Shown: in pieces, positions 35,697 through 45,361 of the stretch
Layout: the number at the start of each line of letters is the position of its first letter
Position numbering within the stretch: position 1 is the first letter of the stretch
NCBI GenBank assembly: GCA_021399435.1
Contig: JAJTUP010000062.1
Location: forward strand, 124,001-188,000
Length of the DNA stretch: 64,000 nt
Source of the DNA: Diaporthe sp. PMI_573
Lineage: Eukaryota; Ascomycota; Sordariomycetes; Diaporthales; Diaporthaceae
Direction of reading: 5' to 3'
Made by a program: the position numbers and the translations under genes
Notes under the pieces: model-generated
Seen by the model: only the letters and a program-made list of their open reading frames with translations
What the model was told of the DNA's origin: nothing
The model's database searches: none

Positions 35697-36534
35697 TCAG
35701 TCCCAACCGTCGTCGTCGTCGTCGTCGTCTTCTTTAGCAGTGGTCTTGCTGCTTCTGATTCCCTTGCCAGCCATAAGCCTCTCCTCTTCAGCATCTTCGG
35801 CTTCTCTCCTTCGTTTCACAACTCTCATGTCATTGTTGGGAAGAGCGCCAACTTCGACCAGGATCTTGTCGAGATCCAACAAGTTGATGCGCACTCCTCC
35901 AACGGTGGTGAGTGTGACAATCTGCTTCACAATGTCTCCGTTCTTGTAGACCAATATCGTAGGGCAGTTCTTCTCTGGGTAGTTCTCGATGGCCTGTGAC
36001 GCCCTCATCTCGCAGAACTTGATGTCTCCGTATTCCTGGGCCGCTTGCTTCCACAGGTCGGACAGCACTCTGGACTCGACGTTGGTGCCTCCCGAGGATG
36101 ATGTCAGGTTGACAAAGACTACGCCGTTGCTTGATGCTTCGGTGACCTCTCTTTGGTAGTCTGGTTTGGATAAGGGATAGACGCTACCGTGGACGGACCT
36201 CTTCTGCAGTGCGCCGAGCTCGGCCATCCTCTTCTGTCGGTACTGCTCGAGGAAGTCGTCATCTTCGTCGTCCTCGAGCTCGTCCAGCTCGTCGAGGTCT
36301 TTACCCTCGAGGCGGTTCTCGTGTGCGATCTTCCTGGCCTCGACAATTGCCTCTTCGATCATGGGAGTCGGGCTTGGGGGCTTCTCAGGGATGACGCCGT
36401 GCTTTCGCAGAATGTCGTTCCTGCCGGGTGATCAGTTGGATTCGATGAGGTGGGCTCGACCCAACGCACCATTCTGTGTCGGCATTGGGGTCATCTATCG
36501 GCACAGCAATGCGCTGGTCTCCTGGTGCGGCCAT
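35697..36534 (-). CDS. plp2: Phosducin-like protein, Plp2/PhLP2-3 group
   Basis: Cytosolic thioredoxin-fold co-chaperone that works with the CCT/TRiC chaperonin in folding actin, tubulin and other WD40 or cytoskeletal clients; essential in yeast. Exons on the minus strand: 36534-36470 and 36420-35697; 262 residues. It starts MAAPGDQRIAVPIDDPNADTE, followed by WNDILRKHGVIPEKP, the conserved N-terminal helix of the group. An acidic segment (DELDELEDDEDDD) precedes the thioredoxin-like domain at about 100-215 (VVFVNLTSS, IKFCEMRASQAIENYPEKNC, TILVYKNGDIVKQIV). The C-terminus is acidic and ends DDDDDDDGWD. No active-site CxxC is present, as usual for phosducins. The intron (36421-36469, 49 bp) is GTGCGT..GGCAG, phase 2, completing the Trp of EWND. 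Confidence 0.93.
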
Positions 36535-37292
36535 CGTCGTGCGAGGTGAAGAGTGTTTTCCTGGTCAGAGGAAGGCTGGTTGGGATTCGGGCAGTGCCCG
36601 CTGGCGACACGTTTACTTTGGGGGGTAGAATGTCGCTGCCTGGATGCAGTACGGGTCGTGATGACGCTCTACGTCTCGGCGAGGACAAAATGATCAAGGG
36701 ATATAAGAGACCGCTGTGATCCAGTACCTAGGTACCTAGGTGAGTAGGCAGTGTTGAGGCCGATGGCAGGCACAGAGCAAGCACGTCTCAACACATGTCC
36801 TGGAATTGGCAGACACACCATGTGGGTTATGACCTGTACAGCTAGCTGCTCCTGACTTCCCAGGTTGTAGATGGAGAGATGGAGAGCTTCACTGACAACC
36901 CCACAGTGGGGTCGAGGGAGAGCAATTGCGCAAATGATTCTAGTGTACTCCGGTCCAGGCTCACCTGGAGGTCCTGCGAAGGCCAGATAGGGGGGGGGGC
37001 CTACCACAGTGCCACTTGCAGGCCAAACGCTACGAGTAGTGGGTCGTCCTGCGGCAGCACGTGACGGGAGGTTGAGCTCGGACCAACACACACACAATCT
37101 CCTCGCTCGGTCACTCGACCACTGGTTCCAAACTGGAGCCTTTCCCGACGAACTTTTTCTCCGCCACTGCGAGACCTCGTCTTGACGATAATCCAGCCAT
37201 CGACGAACGACCCAACGGACACGTTCCCCAGTCAAGACATCTCGTCAACCGAAACAGGACACTCAAGTCAGATTTCCGACAAATCAATCAAG
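36535..37292. other. Bidirectional promoter region between Plp2 and eS27
   Basis: Divergent spacer. It contains a TACCTAGG palindromic cluster (36724-36741) and a short G10 tract (36990-36999). The 37040-37290 segment is pyrimidine-rich on the plus strand and is probably the eS27 promoter and leader. Confidence 0.6.
36724..36741. repeat. Dispersed TACCTAGGTA palindrome, second cluster
   Basis: One exact TACCTAGGTA overlapping a second, one-base-degenerate copy, followed by GAGTAGGCAG much as at 10496. Confidence 0.85.
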
Positions 37293-37944
37293 ATGGTAAG
37301 CCGATTTCGATGTTGTTCTGGCCGCCCGGTGTAGTCGATGGAAACAAAAACGGTGTCGCTGTGGGGAACGAGGCCTGCACGAGGTCAACGGAAATGGACG
37401 GCAAGGCAACGCCGACGACCCGACGACGACGAACTGCGATCATGTCCAACAGAGCGACGGATCATGACGGACACCCCACGGCGCATCTGACCCCATGACT
37501 GCAAAACACCCACACGCTACGGGTCGGCCGGCCCTCTAGATAGACGCCTCTGCAAACCGCAGGTGCATCTTGTCCGATGCCTCGCTCATCCAAGCTAACC
37601 CCGTACCTCTCATCAGGTTCTCGCTGTCGATCTCCTCAACCCCAGCCCTGCGGCTGAGGCCAAGAAGCACAAGCTCAAGGTACGATTGCAAACAATGCAT
37701 ACAACATGCCGGCCTCTCGCCCCCGCCCGTCGCCAACAACTACTGACACTGCACACAACAGACCCTTGTGCCCGCCCCCCGCTCCTTCTTCATGGATGTG
37801 AAGTGCCCTGGTTGCTTCACCATCACCACTGTCTTCTCCCACGCCCAGACCGTCGTCATCTGCCAGGGCTGCACCACTGTCCTGTGCCAACCTACCGGTG
37901 GCAAGGCACGACTCACAGAGGGCTGCTCTTTCCGAAGGAAGTAG
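37293..37944 (+). CDS. rps27: 40S ribosomal protein S27 (eS27)
   Basis: Small-subunit ribosomal protein with a zinc-binding C4 site. Exons: 37293-37295 (only the ATG), 37617-37679, 37762-37944; 82 residues, the usual eS27 length. It reads [10 protein letters not shown] after Met, and the zinc ligands are Cys37, Cys40 (CPGC) and Cys56, Cys59 (CQGC), ending EGCSFRRK. Intron 1 (37296-37616, 321 bp, GTAAGC..ATCAG, branch GCTAACC) starts directly after the start codon. Intron 2 (37680-37761, 82 bp) is GTACGA..CAACAG with branch CTGAC. A one-codon first exon followed by a long intron is common in ribosomal protein genes of filamentous fungi. Identity certain. Confidence 0.97.
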
Positions 37945-39609
37945 TGGCGTGCGTGCTGAGATGACGTCGGGCTTCCCTTTCCTTACGGCTGGTTTACGAC
38001 AAAGAATTACGCGATGGCACATCGGATATCTGCAAGGCAAGACCCTCTCCACACGGGCGTTTAGACAAATAGTTCGGCGGCCGACCTTGTGTTGCGGGTA
38101 GAAGATGGAGCATCCAAATTCACCTCATCGAAAAATGGAGGGGGCGTTTGGGGTCCGGATATCTGCATCATCATCAACAACAATCGACTTTTTCAGTTAA
38201 GAATCAAGACACGAAAAAGCCTCTATGGTCGTCGTGGCCGTCTCCTTGCGCTTGTCGTGTCACGAGTACGTTTTGATTGCAGAAGAGATGCTGCATTTAC
38301 CGAGGTGGATAGCCGGAAATGGGCATTTTCACGAGCGTTTAGATCTGTCTGCAAATCTGTGTGACGAGGTTGGTCGGCAGGCTGGCTAGACGTGATGACG
38401 TGGATCGCTGATTGAGGATCGCTATACCCGTACCTTGGGGCAGAGTTGGAGGACTCGAGGTGCTTCGCGATTGCAATTCATTGGGATTCACAAAGCCTGA
38501 GTTCTTCTGTGCTCTCTCTTCCGCTCTTTAGAGAGAAGGGGGGGGGGGAGGGAGAGAGAGAGAGAGCTTGTGTGTGTGTGTGTGTGTCTCGTGACATGTA
38601 GTGTAATCATTGAGCATCAGCACCCGCCCCAAGTCCTGCCTTCGTTACACCATGGGCTGATTCGCCACGGCTGAATGACAAGTCCTCACCGCAGTTTGGG
38701 ATATGCAGATGGAGGAAAATCCCGTCACCATGTCTCAGGAATTAGGAGCAGTGCACGCTTGGTAACTGACCTCCGCATATGGTGTCCCCGTCGACGGTGA
38801 GATGGGAAGAGGTGAAGGCCAATTGGACGGACTCTCAACCCTCCCGGGGCTTTTGCCTCTCGCAGTCTACCTGTCAGCGTCAAAGAGCTCGCCTGCCCAT
38901 GTTCGCCATCGGTGAAGGCGTCATTGACCAATGAGCCAGGCCTCGTTAAGAGTGGTGCTGACTAAGACCGAAGCTCCCTCCCCCTACCTTGTACAGACAG
39001 TCCAAGGTGTCTCGTGGCCGGGTGGCAGCCCGCGAACTTGAGGACCGGGTACACCAAGTACACGTCTTCAACGCGGGGGACACGCGCCAATATTTCAACA
39101 AGACCGCGATTGCCCCACCCAAGTTGTATCACCTCAAAACCAGCGGGATCCAGTAGGCTCTCGATGGACTGGAGCCCCCCCCCTCCCTCCAGCCCCCATT
39201 CCCAAGTTACCAAATTCCCACATGCCGATGAAGACAAAATCTCAGACACCAGACATCAGCCCTCGCCTCTGACCCCCATGTCGAATCGGCATTGATCTCT
39301 TGTCATCCAAACACCTTCGACCCCCCACCGCCCTTTCTTTTTTTTTTCTTCTTTTTTTTTATTTGATGATCCAGACAAGGCCAGACAGGTCAACCTCCAC
39401 ACCTCCGCCCGGCCCAGCTCAATATCGCCCCGACTGCTTGCCCGTCTCGCAGCCTGCCAACACCTCGTCCCACTTTGCACCCTGCATCAGCTCTTCATTG
39501 GCGTAACGGGACACCGGTTACGGCTACCAGCCTCGAGTCTGGGCAGATCTGTGTCACGCCACGCGCCCCATCCCCCCTCCGAGCATAATAAAGGTCTCGG
39601 GCAGCAGCC
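37945..39609. other. Intergenic between eS27 and Spd1-like gene
   Basis: Holds the eS27 3' region, a G/GA plus GT microsatellite (38539-38587) and a T-rich tract (39340-39361) in the promoter side of the next gene. Open frames here are short and lack domains. Confidence 0.6.
38539..38587. repeat. G/GA and GT microsatellites
   Basis: A G10 run followed by (GA)n and, after CTT, (GT)n. Non-coding. Confidence 0.9.
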
Positions 39610-40524
39610 ATGTCAGCTCCGCGGACCAAGCGTCAATTCGCCGGATCAGCCAGTGATCCCTCCCAGAGGCAAATCACGTCCTTCTTCTCCGCGAGCGACG
39701 CCCTCGACGACAGCTCGACTTCTGCCTGTGCCGAAGCCTCACTTTCTTCCAGGCCCGTTTTGCCTGCAGACACCCAGTCCCACCTCCTCAACGTTGGCAT
39801 GCGCGTCCGCAAGTCTGTTCCCGAGGGCTACAAGACCGGCAGCTACAACGCCTTCAGTCTCTGGTCCGACAACGACGCCACAACAAAACTGAAGGACATG
39901 GCCGGTCCTGCCCCCGCGCCCGCCCGAGCTCCCCCATCTGCCTCCAGTCAGCAGGAGCTGCTGCCTTTCTGCGGTATCAACAAGGTGGGCGGCCTCTCCT
40001 CGCAGCCCGGATCCGCCCGCGATGCGCCAGCCATCCCGGTTCCCCGCCTGCAGCTGGGCTCTATTCCCAGCATCGACGACGTCCCGTCCCTGACCAGCAG
40101 CCAGGGCTCAATCGACAGCAACTCTAGCCAGCCAGCCCTTACTATCAACACGGCGTCCACCGCGAGCCGCAAAAAGCGAGTCTACAGCGAGGACGAAGAT
40201 AGCGACACGCCATCTGTAACCGGCTCCCTACAAGTCCCAGGCGGTCCGTGGATGGACGGCGAGGTGAGCCCGCGTAGCCTCGTCCCCGTCGGGTGGGACA
40301 ACACCAACACCCGTGTCATGGCGATTCCAAAGAAGGGCCGTCGAGCCCACAAGGCGCGATTCGGAACGGCCCCCTCCATGGAAGTTGCTGGTGTCGGAGG
40401 TGGGGCTGCCATGCCGTTGCGTCTGGACCAACTGGGGCAGGAGAATATGGCCGTCGACGGGGATTTTCAGGAGGCAGACTTTCTGGACTACAAGGCGCTT
40501 GCGCACGATGCCATGGACATCTAG
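39610..40524 (+). CDS. Spd1/Dif1-like regulator of ribonucleotide reductase (HUG domain)
   Basis: Probably controls dNTP supply by inhibiting or relocating ribonucleotide reductase subunits, as Spd1 (fission yeast) and Dif1/Sml1/Hug1 (budding yeast) do. Single exon, 304 residues, mostly disordered. The supporting motif is GMRVRKSVPEGYKTGSYNAF (about 62-81), matching the HUG-domain pattern of basic residues then VPxGYK. QRQITSFF (19-26) fits the PCNA-interacting PIP box QxxIxxFF. Further on are a basic nuclear-signal-like RKKRVYSEDEDSD, KKGRRAHKARF and an acidic C-terminus (DFLDYKALAHDAMDI) that could contact the reductase. The TD pair and +4 basic residue of a classical CRL4-Cdt2 degron are absent (TS in their place). 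The assignment rests on short motifs, since the family is divergent. Confidence 0.72.
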   Translation: MSAPRTKRQFAGSASDPSQRQITSFFSASDALDDSSTSACAEASLSSRPVLPADTQSHLLNVGMRVRKSVPEGYKTGSYNAFSLWSDNDATTKLKDMAGPAPAPARAPPSASSQQELLPFCGINKVGGLSSQPGSARDAPAIPVPRLQLGSIPSIDDVPSLTSSQGSIDSNSSQPALTINTASTASRKKRVYSEDEDSDTPSVTGSLQVPGGPWMDGEVSPRSLVPVGWDNTNTRVMAIPKKGRRAHKARFGTAPSMEVAGVGGGAAMPLRLDQLGQENMAVDGDFQEADFLDYKALAHDAMDI

Positions 40525-40884
40525 AAGGTTAGAATCTGCCCGGGTGGCAGGAACGGGAGGCGCACGAACTTGCGATATCAATCGCTCATGGCGGCATAAG
40601 TATCTCTGGGTTTCGAGGTATGGCGTTTGGATTCATGTGTTACGTACACTCATGAGCGCGGCGTTATGGAGGGGTTCTTTTGGCCAGGATTTCAATTTTA
40701 CGAATGACGACAACAGTACACAGGTCTACGGCATTGTCCAAGATAGTTGAATGACGCCGAGCTACGCAGAGACCCAAAGCTGCGGCAACGGGTAGTGAGC
40801 TATTCATTACATTTTGTACCATCCTCTTTTTGGAAGTCCTTCTGCACCCACCGTGAGCTCACCTGTGATTCTTGCGAGCCGAGC
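40525..40884. other. Short intergenic, tail-to-tail
   Basis: 3' flanks of the Spd1-like and Gemin2-like genes. Nothing else seen. Confidence 0.6.
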
Positions 40885-42489
40885 TCAAAGCTGGAAAGGG
40901 TCCCGGAACTCAAGTAGATCCCTCTGCCCGTAGAGCTCACCCGCGACCGTCAGGATCATGTTCAGCGTCGCCCGCATGTTCATCCGCGCCCGGGCCGGGT
41001 CAAAGGGCGGCTCCTCTGCCTGGTCAGCATCGTATCCATTCGAGCTGTGAGTATTCAGTTTAGCAAGGAGCCGTGTCTTTGCGCTCTCGACGTCCGTATC
41101 TATGTCCATCGGCGCCGACTCGTCGATCTCGCCATCTTCCATTTGCTCAGCCGCGTCGGCGTCGGCATCAGGCGCGCTCGTGGGAGCGGTAGAGGACGAC
41201 CTCGCCAGAGGGTCTGAAGAGGGCTGCACAGACGTCGGGTCGTCATTGGCGACCGAAGCAGGCTCGGCGCTTTCCTGGGGCGGTGCAGCTACCTTCCTGC
41301 CATCGTCAACGTCATCGTCATCGTCATCGTCATCAATCGCCTCGGCCTCGCCGTCCCAGTCCTCCTGATCACCCTCCAGCCCGTCATCCTCTTCAGAGGC
41401 CCGGCCCCCGCCCTCGACCTCCTCCCTCAGGGCCGCCATCTCCCGCAAGCTGTGCATTAGCAGCGCGGCCCGCTTCCCGAGGTCCCGCACGTGGCCGACC
41501 TCCATGTAGTCCAGCTCGCCGCGGTCGGGCAGGCGCGCCAGGAGTGCCCACAGCCACCTCGACGTGCGCTCCCGCAGCTCCGTGCCCCGCCGGAGGAACT
41601 TGCCGCCGAGGACGACGCGGAGCAGGCGGAACACAGCGTCCTTGTCCATGGCGGCGACCTGGGCCGGCACGGGGTCCGAGCCGCGCATGCGGACGGACCA
41701 GGTGGTGAAGGTCCTGGACGACGGGCCGAAGCGTCCGACGTACGGGGACTGCTCTCTTGTGAGGGCGGCGAGGGCCTCCGGGGGTGGGTCCTGGTGCAGG
41801 CGCTCGCGGAGGTTCATCAAGTGCGTCGTGAGGGAGGTGTAGTACGCCTGCGCGATCCTGGCTGCTTCGTCGTCTTCGTCTTGCCCGAGGGATCCCCCGC
41901 CGCCGGGCCCTCCATCCTTGACTCTGTCGGGGGCGGCCGTGTATGCGCCGTCTTCGTAGTAGCCTCGTGTGTCGCCGATTCCGTCATCATAGATACTGCG
42001 ATCAGCGGCGCGGTCGTCGTCTGGATCGCGGTCGACGGCTGGGGCTGGGGCTGCGGGAAGCTGAGGACCCGACTTGGGTGCTACGAGGAGGTGAGGGATA
42101 CTACTGGCCTGCTGCCTATCATACTCACCATATCAGTAGGGGGTTCGCTGTGGGGATGGAAGGACAAATGTTCAGCCAAGACGTCCGAGAGAATAACAAC
42201 GAGAGGGCGGGGCGCCTGGCTGGAAGGGGACTGCTTACCGGACATTTTGTAGGTATGCGAGCGCGTCTGTCTCGTCCTCGAACTCGAGGTCTTTGTCACT
42301 GTTTGCGTAGTCATGGTCGAGGCCGGGAAAGCAGCACCGCTGGCCGTACGTGAGGTCGGTCTGGGGCTCGTGCGACTGCTTCGACCTCTTCTGGCCACTC
42401 GAGTTGCGAGCGCGGTTCGTGGACTGCTGGGGCTGGCCTTCTTCGCTGTCTGTGTTGACGACAGAATCTATGTCCCTCTTGGTGGCCAT
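40885..42489 (-). CDS. gem2: Gemin2/SIP1-like SMN-complex protein
   Basis: Partner of SMN in assembling Sm rings on spliceosomal snRNAs. Exons on the minus strand: 42489-42239 and, most likely, 42115-40885; 493 residues. Exon 1 ends with the Gemin2-type GQRCCFPGLD...DALAYLQNVR. Exon 2 then gives QQASSIPHLLVAPK, as in fungal Gemin2 proteins. About residues 220-360 carry the helical SIP1 core (DAVFRLLRVVLGGKFLRR, then WLWALLARLPDRGEL and LGKRAALLMHSLREMA). A long acidic insertion (DWDGEAEAIDDDDDDDDVDD) separates this from a last conserved helix, MNMRATLNMILTVAGELYGQRDLLEF. The intron donor is GTAAGC, with branch CTGAT; the acceptor could be TAG at 42116 (chosen) or CAG at 42128-side alternatives 12 bases downstream in the transcript. 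Both keep frame and lack a good pyrimidine tract. The family call is good, the exact junction less so. Confidence 0.82.
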
Positions 42490-43082
42490 AGTGCCTAAGA
42501 ATGTGTTGGGGGAAGAATACCGAAAAACTGTCCTTGGATTGTAAATGAGGCTGGCCTACCTTTGCCATCGAGATTCCCAGCTGAGGTGGTGGCCAGGCAA
42601 GACAGCTGGGGGGGGGGGGTTAGGGTAAGCCGGCTCGAATCACAATCTCAGATCAGATTTAAAGGTGAATCTACACATTCACTGCAAACAGGGCAAGTGT
42701 CAGAGTACACCAGCAACACGGTCAGAGTAACCTGGTGGCTCGCATAGATGTGATGATTTGCCTCTGCATGATTTGCCAAGGACGGTCTCTTTGTGGCTCA
42801 CTGAGGCAGCCAGTTCCGATCCCAAACGTCTGCCGCTCGATTTGTGGTGTGGCACAAGAAAACCTAGAAACTATTGGATCCCAAGCCAGCATTCATTCCG
42901 TCACCAACAAGTCCATACCACAGTATTTGTGTTTGGTGGACAGCAAACAAATATGAAATAAAGAATATCAGACCATGACAAACTACAACATTGACTCTCT
43001 CTAGCTTGGCCACATCAACGAGTTCTGCTCGGGTGTCTGCTTTGCGGCCACAGCATCTATCCTGCAACCACTTATGGAGCAT

Positions 43083-43292
43083 CCTCCTATAGGTTCACCT
43101 CTTTTAGGACAACCTACTGTAGGACAATCTCCCATAGTACAACCTCCCATAGTACAGCCTCCCATAGTACAGCATCCTATAGGACAGCCTCTAGTAGGAC
43201 AACCTCTTGTTGAAGATTATTTTATTGGACAACCTCCTATAGAGTAGCCTCCCTCAGGAAAGCCTTCTGTAGAACAACTTCCTATAACTTCA
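43083..43292 (+). repeat. Diverged 15-bp tandem repeat, 14 units, strictly in register
   Basis: Fourteen consecutive 15-bp units, consensus close to CCTCCYATAGGACAA, with many substitutions but no insertion or deletion over 210 bp. On the plus strand the units read as pentapeptides (PPIVQ, PLVGQ, PTVGQ, PPIEQ-like) and are open except for one TAG in unit 11. The frame extends upstream to about 43007. The minus strand also reads as pentads (GGCTM, GGCPI) with one TAA. This could be the remnant of a repetitive coding exon; no larger gene can be built around it. Confidence 0.85.
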
Positions 43293-43713
43293 ACAAGCCA
43301 CAGAGGCTCCACAATGACCATTTTCATTTCTTGAAGTATGGCTGTGTTACTGGCAGTGGCACAAAGGGTCCTAGAAGAGAGGCCTCGCTTGAGAGGACTC
43401 TCGTTTGCCACCAGAATAGCGCCAGATTAGTTGTTCTTTGTTTTGCGCTAGTGACTTCGGAGCAATCCATGGGCCCTCATTCTTTGTGAGAAGTTGCACA
43501 TCTCTCGTGCTTCAGGGTGAAGTAGACTGCTACCGCTTCTGATAACGGGCTAATAGTGGCGGACTGTTACCTCTCCTCCCACGCTTTCCCTATTTTCTTG
43601 CTTCTTCGGATCACAGTTTAAGGTAGCCCCAGCTGGTAGTGAGTGAGTGTTAGACCTGCATTTCGGGGAGTCCGGAAAGCATTGTTTGCTTGCAGACTCT
43701 TTCAAGCAGCGTT

Positions 43714-44076
43714 CTAGATGGTCTTCCGGTCACCCATTGCTTCCCATTCCGCCTCGTTAGGCAGGTCGTCATCCACTACGCCCTCTCCCAACTTGCTGTT
43801 ATTAGACGGAAGCTCATGCTCCCTGCCCTCCGATCCAAGGCCAGCCCGGACGGCAGCCCGCCTCATCTCTTCCTCTGTAAGTAGGAAGGGGTTGGCCTCG
43901 TCCTTGTTGTCCTTGCTCTCGGTGAAACCCAGAATATTGCCTTGGTCCTTGTCACCCATACTGGTGTCTTTGTTGTCTTGGATGGGCGATGGTGGGCGTG
44001 GATACCAATTGGATGGTGTTGTTGCCGGTTGGGTTGTCGCTTGTGGTGTTTTTGGTGCAATCGTTGGTGTTGTCAC
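43714..44076 (-). CDS. Possible small hypothetical protein or gene fragment
   Basis: A 120-codon frame with protein-like composition: a Thr/Pro-rich start (TTPTIAPKTPQATTQPATTP), then GNILGFTESKDNKDEANPFLLTEEEMRRAAVRAGLG and an acidic end. It lacks an ATG: the frame begins at GTG and remains open upstream without a clear splice site. The plus strand of the same stretch also has an ATG-started 122-codon frame (43718-44086). Treat it as a candidate exon or fragment only. Confidence 0.25.
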   Translation of the reverse strand: MTTPTIAPKTPQATTQPATTPSNWYPRPPSPIQDNKDTSMGDKDQGNILGFTESKDNKDEANPFLLTEEEMRRAAVRAGLGSEGREHELPSNNSKLGEGVVDDDLPNEAEWEAMGDRKTI

Positions 44077-44379
44077 AGCACCATGAACCGTAAACCAGAG
44101 ATGCAGCTGCAGCGTTTGGATGACCTAGAGCTCTGTGAATGGAGTTGGGCTCGCAAACAATCCACCCAGTGGCGTCATGCAGAGACTTCAAACAAGCATC
44201 ACCTCGCCGTCTTCAATCCTGGGGTAGGAATTGGCATCATGTTCTCCCAGAGACTATAGTCATTGGAAATTTAGTTCTGAACTCAAAGTGTGAGAATCCT
44301 GAAGTCTATAGGTATATAATGGCATAGTCTGTCACCTACTAGCAATACTCTAAATGATCACTCCATCTTCGTCTTGTTC

Positions 44380-45361
44380 TCAAGCCTTGAGAAACTGTCC
44401 ACTATTCGTACTGGCTACAGTACCTGTAACATTGGAGTCCTTCATCAACCAGAGGTATGCCTCTGCAACGTCCTCGGCCTTGCCCACTCGCCCGAGCGGC
44501 ATCTCCCCGCTGATTCTGGCCAGCAGCCCCTGCTTGGCTTCCTCGCCCATGCCATCCCATAGCGACGTGTCCACATAGCCAGGTGCTACGCAGTTCACCC
44601 GCAGAGGCGCGAGGTCTGTCGCCAACGCCTTGGTCAGACCATGCAGGCCCGCCGCGAAGTACGTGATCACGGCCCAGCCCTTGTCTGGGCGCTCGGCCGT
44701 CGAACCGGTAGTTATGGTGATGGAAGACTGAGGTGTCCTCCCCAAGTACCGCGGTGCGACCTTTCCCAGCATTATCGGAGCAACCACTACATCATTCAGA
44801 ATCAGCTGTCAAAGAAAAGAAAAAAACAAGTAGTTTCATGCCAATACGGTGAGGAGTAAGCCACAAGATGGCCATAGCCTGTCTCAAAACCTGCAGCCCG
44901 AAAAGTCTTTGCCGTAGAATAGGCTAAAGATGGGATATGTTTGTTCGTGAAGGGGTGAGGATCGTGTCCAAAAGCTGCTTACTACGCATGTGTGCCGCCT
45001 TGAGGATGCCCTCAGTTGTTGTCTCTTCCAGCGGCCCCAGGGCCAGCGAGTCAGCTGCTGTGTAGACGACATGATGGATCTGGCCGGAGCTGGTGGTGGC
45101 TGCCTTGAACAAGCTATCCAGGTCGTGGTCTACAGTTGTTCTGCTGAGATCTGCTGCGACACCCGTGACTCTGGCGGCGGGGTAGCTGGACTGCAGGCTG
45201 GAGACAGAGGCGTCCAGCTTCGCCTGACGCGAAGACGAGATAGTGACTACCGCACCGGATTCAATCGATGCCTCGGCGATGGCGTAGCCGATGCCAGATG
45301 AGCCGCCAATGACGAGGACGTGCTTGTGCTGTAATTTGTGATACTTGAGCTGAGGAGCCAT
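44380..45361 (-). CDS. Short-chain dehydrogenase/reductase, atypical
   Basis: NAD(P)-dependent oxidoreductase fold. Exons on the minus strand: 45361-44983 and 44786-44380; 261 residues, normal for the family. Residues 14-25 hold the nucleotide-binding VLVIGGSSGIG, then TISSSRQAKLDA (cofactor loop), and VYTAADSLALGPL occupies the NNAG position. The expected YxxxK is YFAAG followed by LHGLTKALATDLAPLRVNCVAPGYVDT, so the lysine of the canonical pair is replaced by Gly, with a Lys seven residues further on. The intron (44787-44982, 196 bp) is GTAAGC..GTAG, phase 1, with a weak acceptor; this junction is the only one that restores both frame and the family pattern (AHMRMVAPIMLGK). An A-rich tract downstream of the acceptor of a competing CAG makes that alternative go out of frame. 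The substrate is unknown. Confidence 0.82.

Larger units (their letters stand above)
42490..44379. other. AT-richer intergenic block with 15-bp coding-like repeat
   Basis: Lower GC than its surroundings. Contents: a G10 tract (42610-42619), the 14-unit 15-bp repeat (43083-43292), and a 43714-44076 open frame listed separately. No transposase or reverse transcriptase motif is visible, but the composition and repeat suggest old decayed sequence rather than promoter. Confidence 0.5.

Noticed and set aside
35350..35706. 118-codon minus frame with a helical-looking stretch (QLISAQILLDRHVQFLQCYG)
   Set aside because: Starts at TTG, overlaps the Plp2 stop and has no ATG before the conserved-looking part; no splice partner found.
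37296..37616. snoRNA inside eS27 intron 1
   Set aside because: No properly spaced C (RTGATGA) and D (CTGA) boxes with a closing stem.
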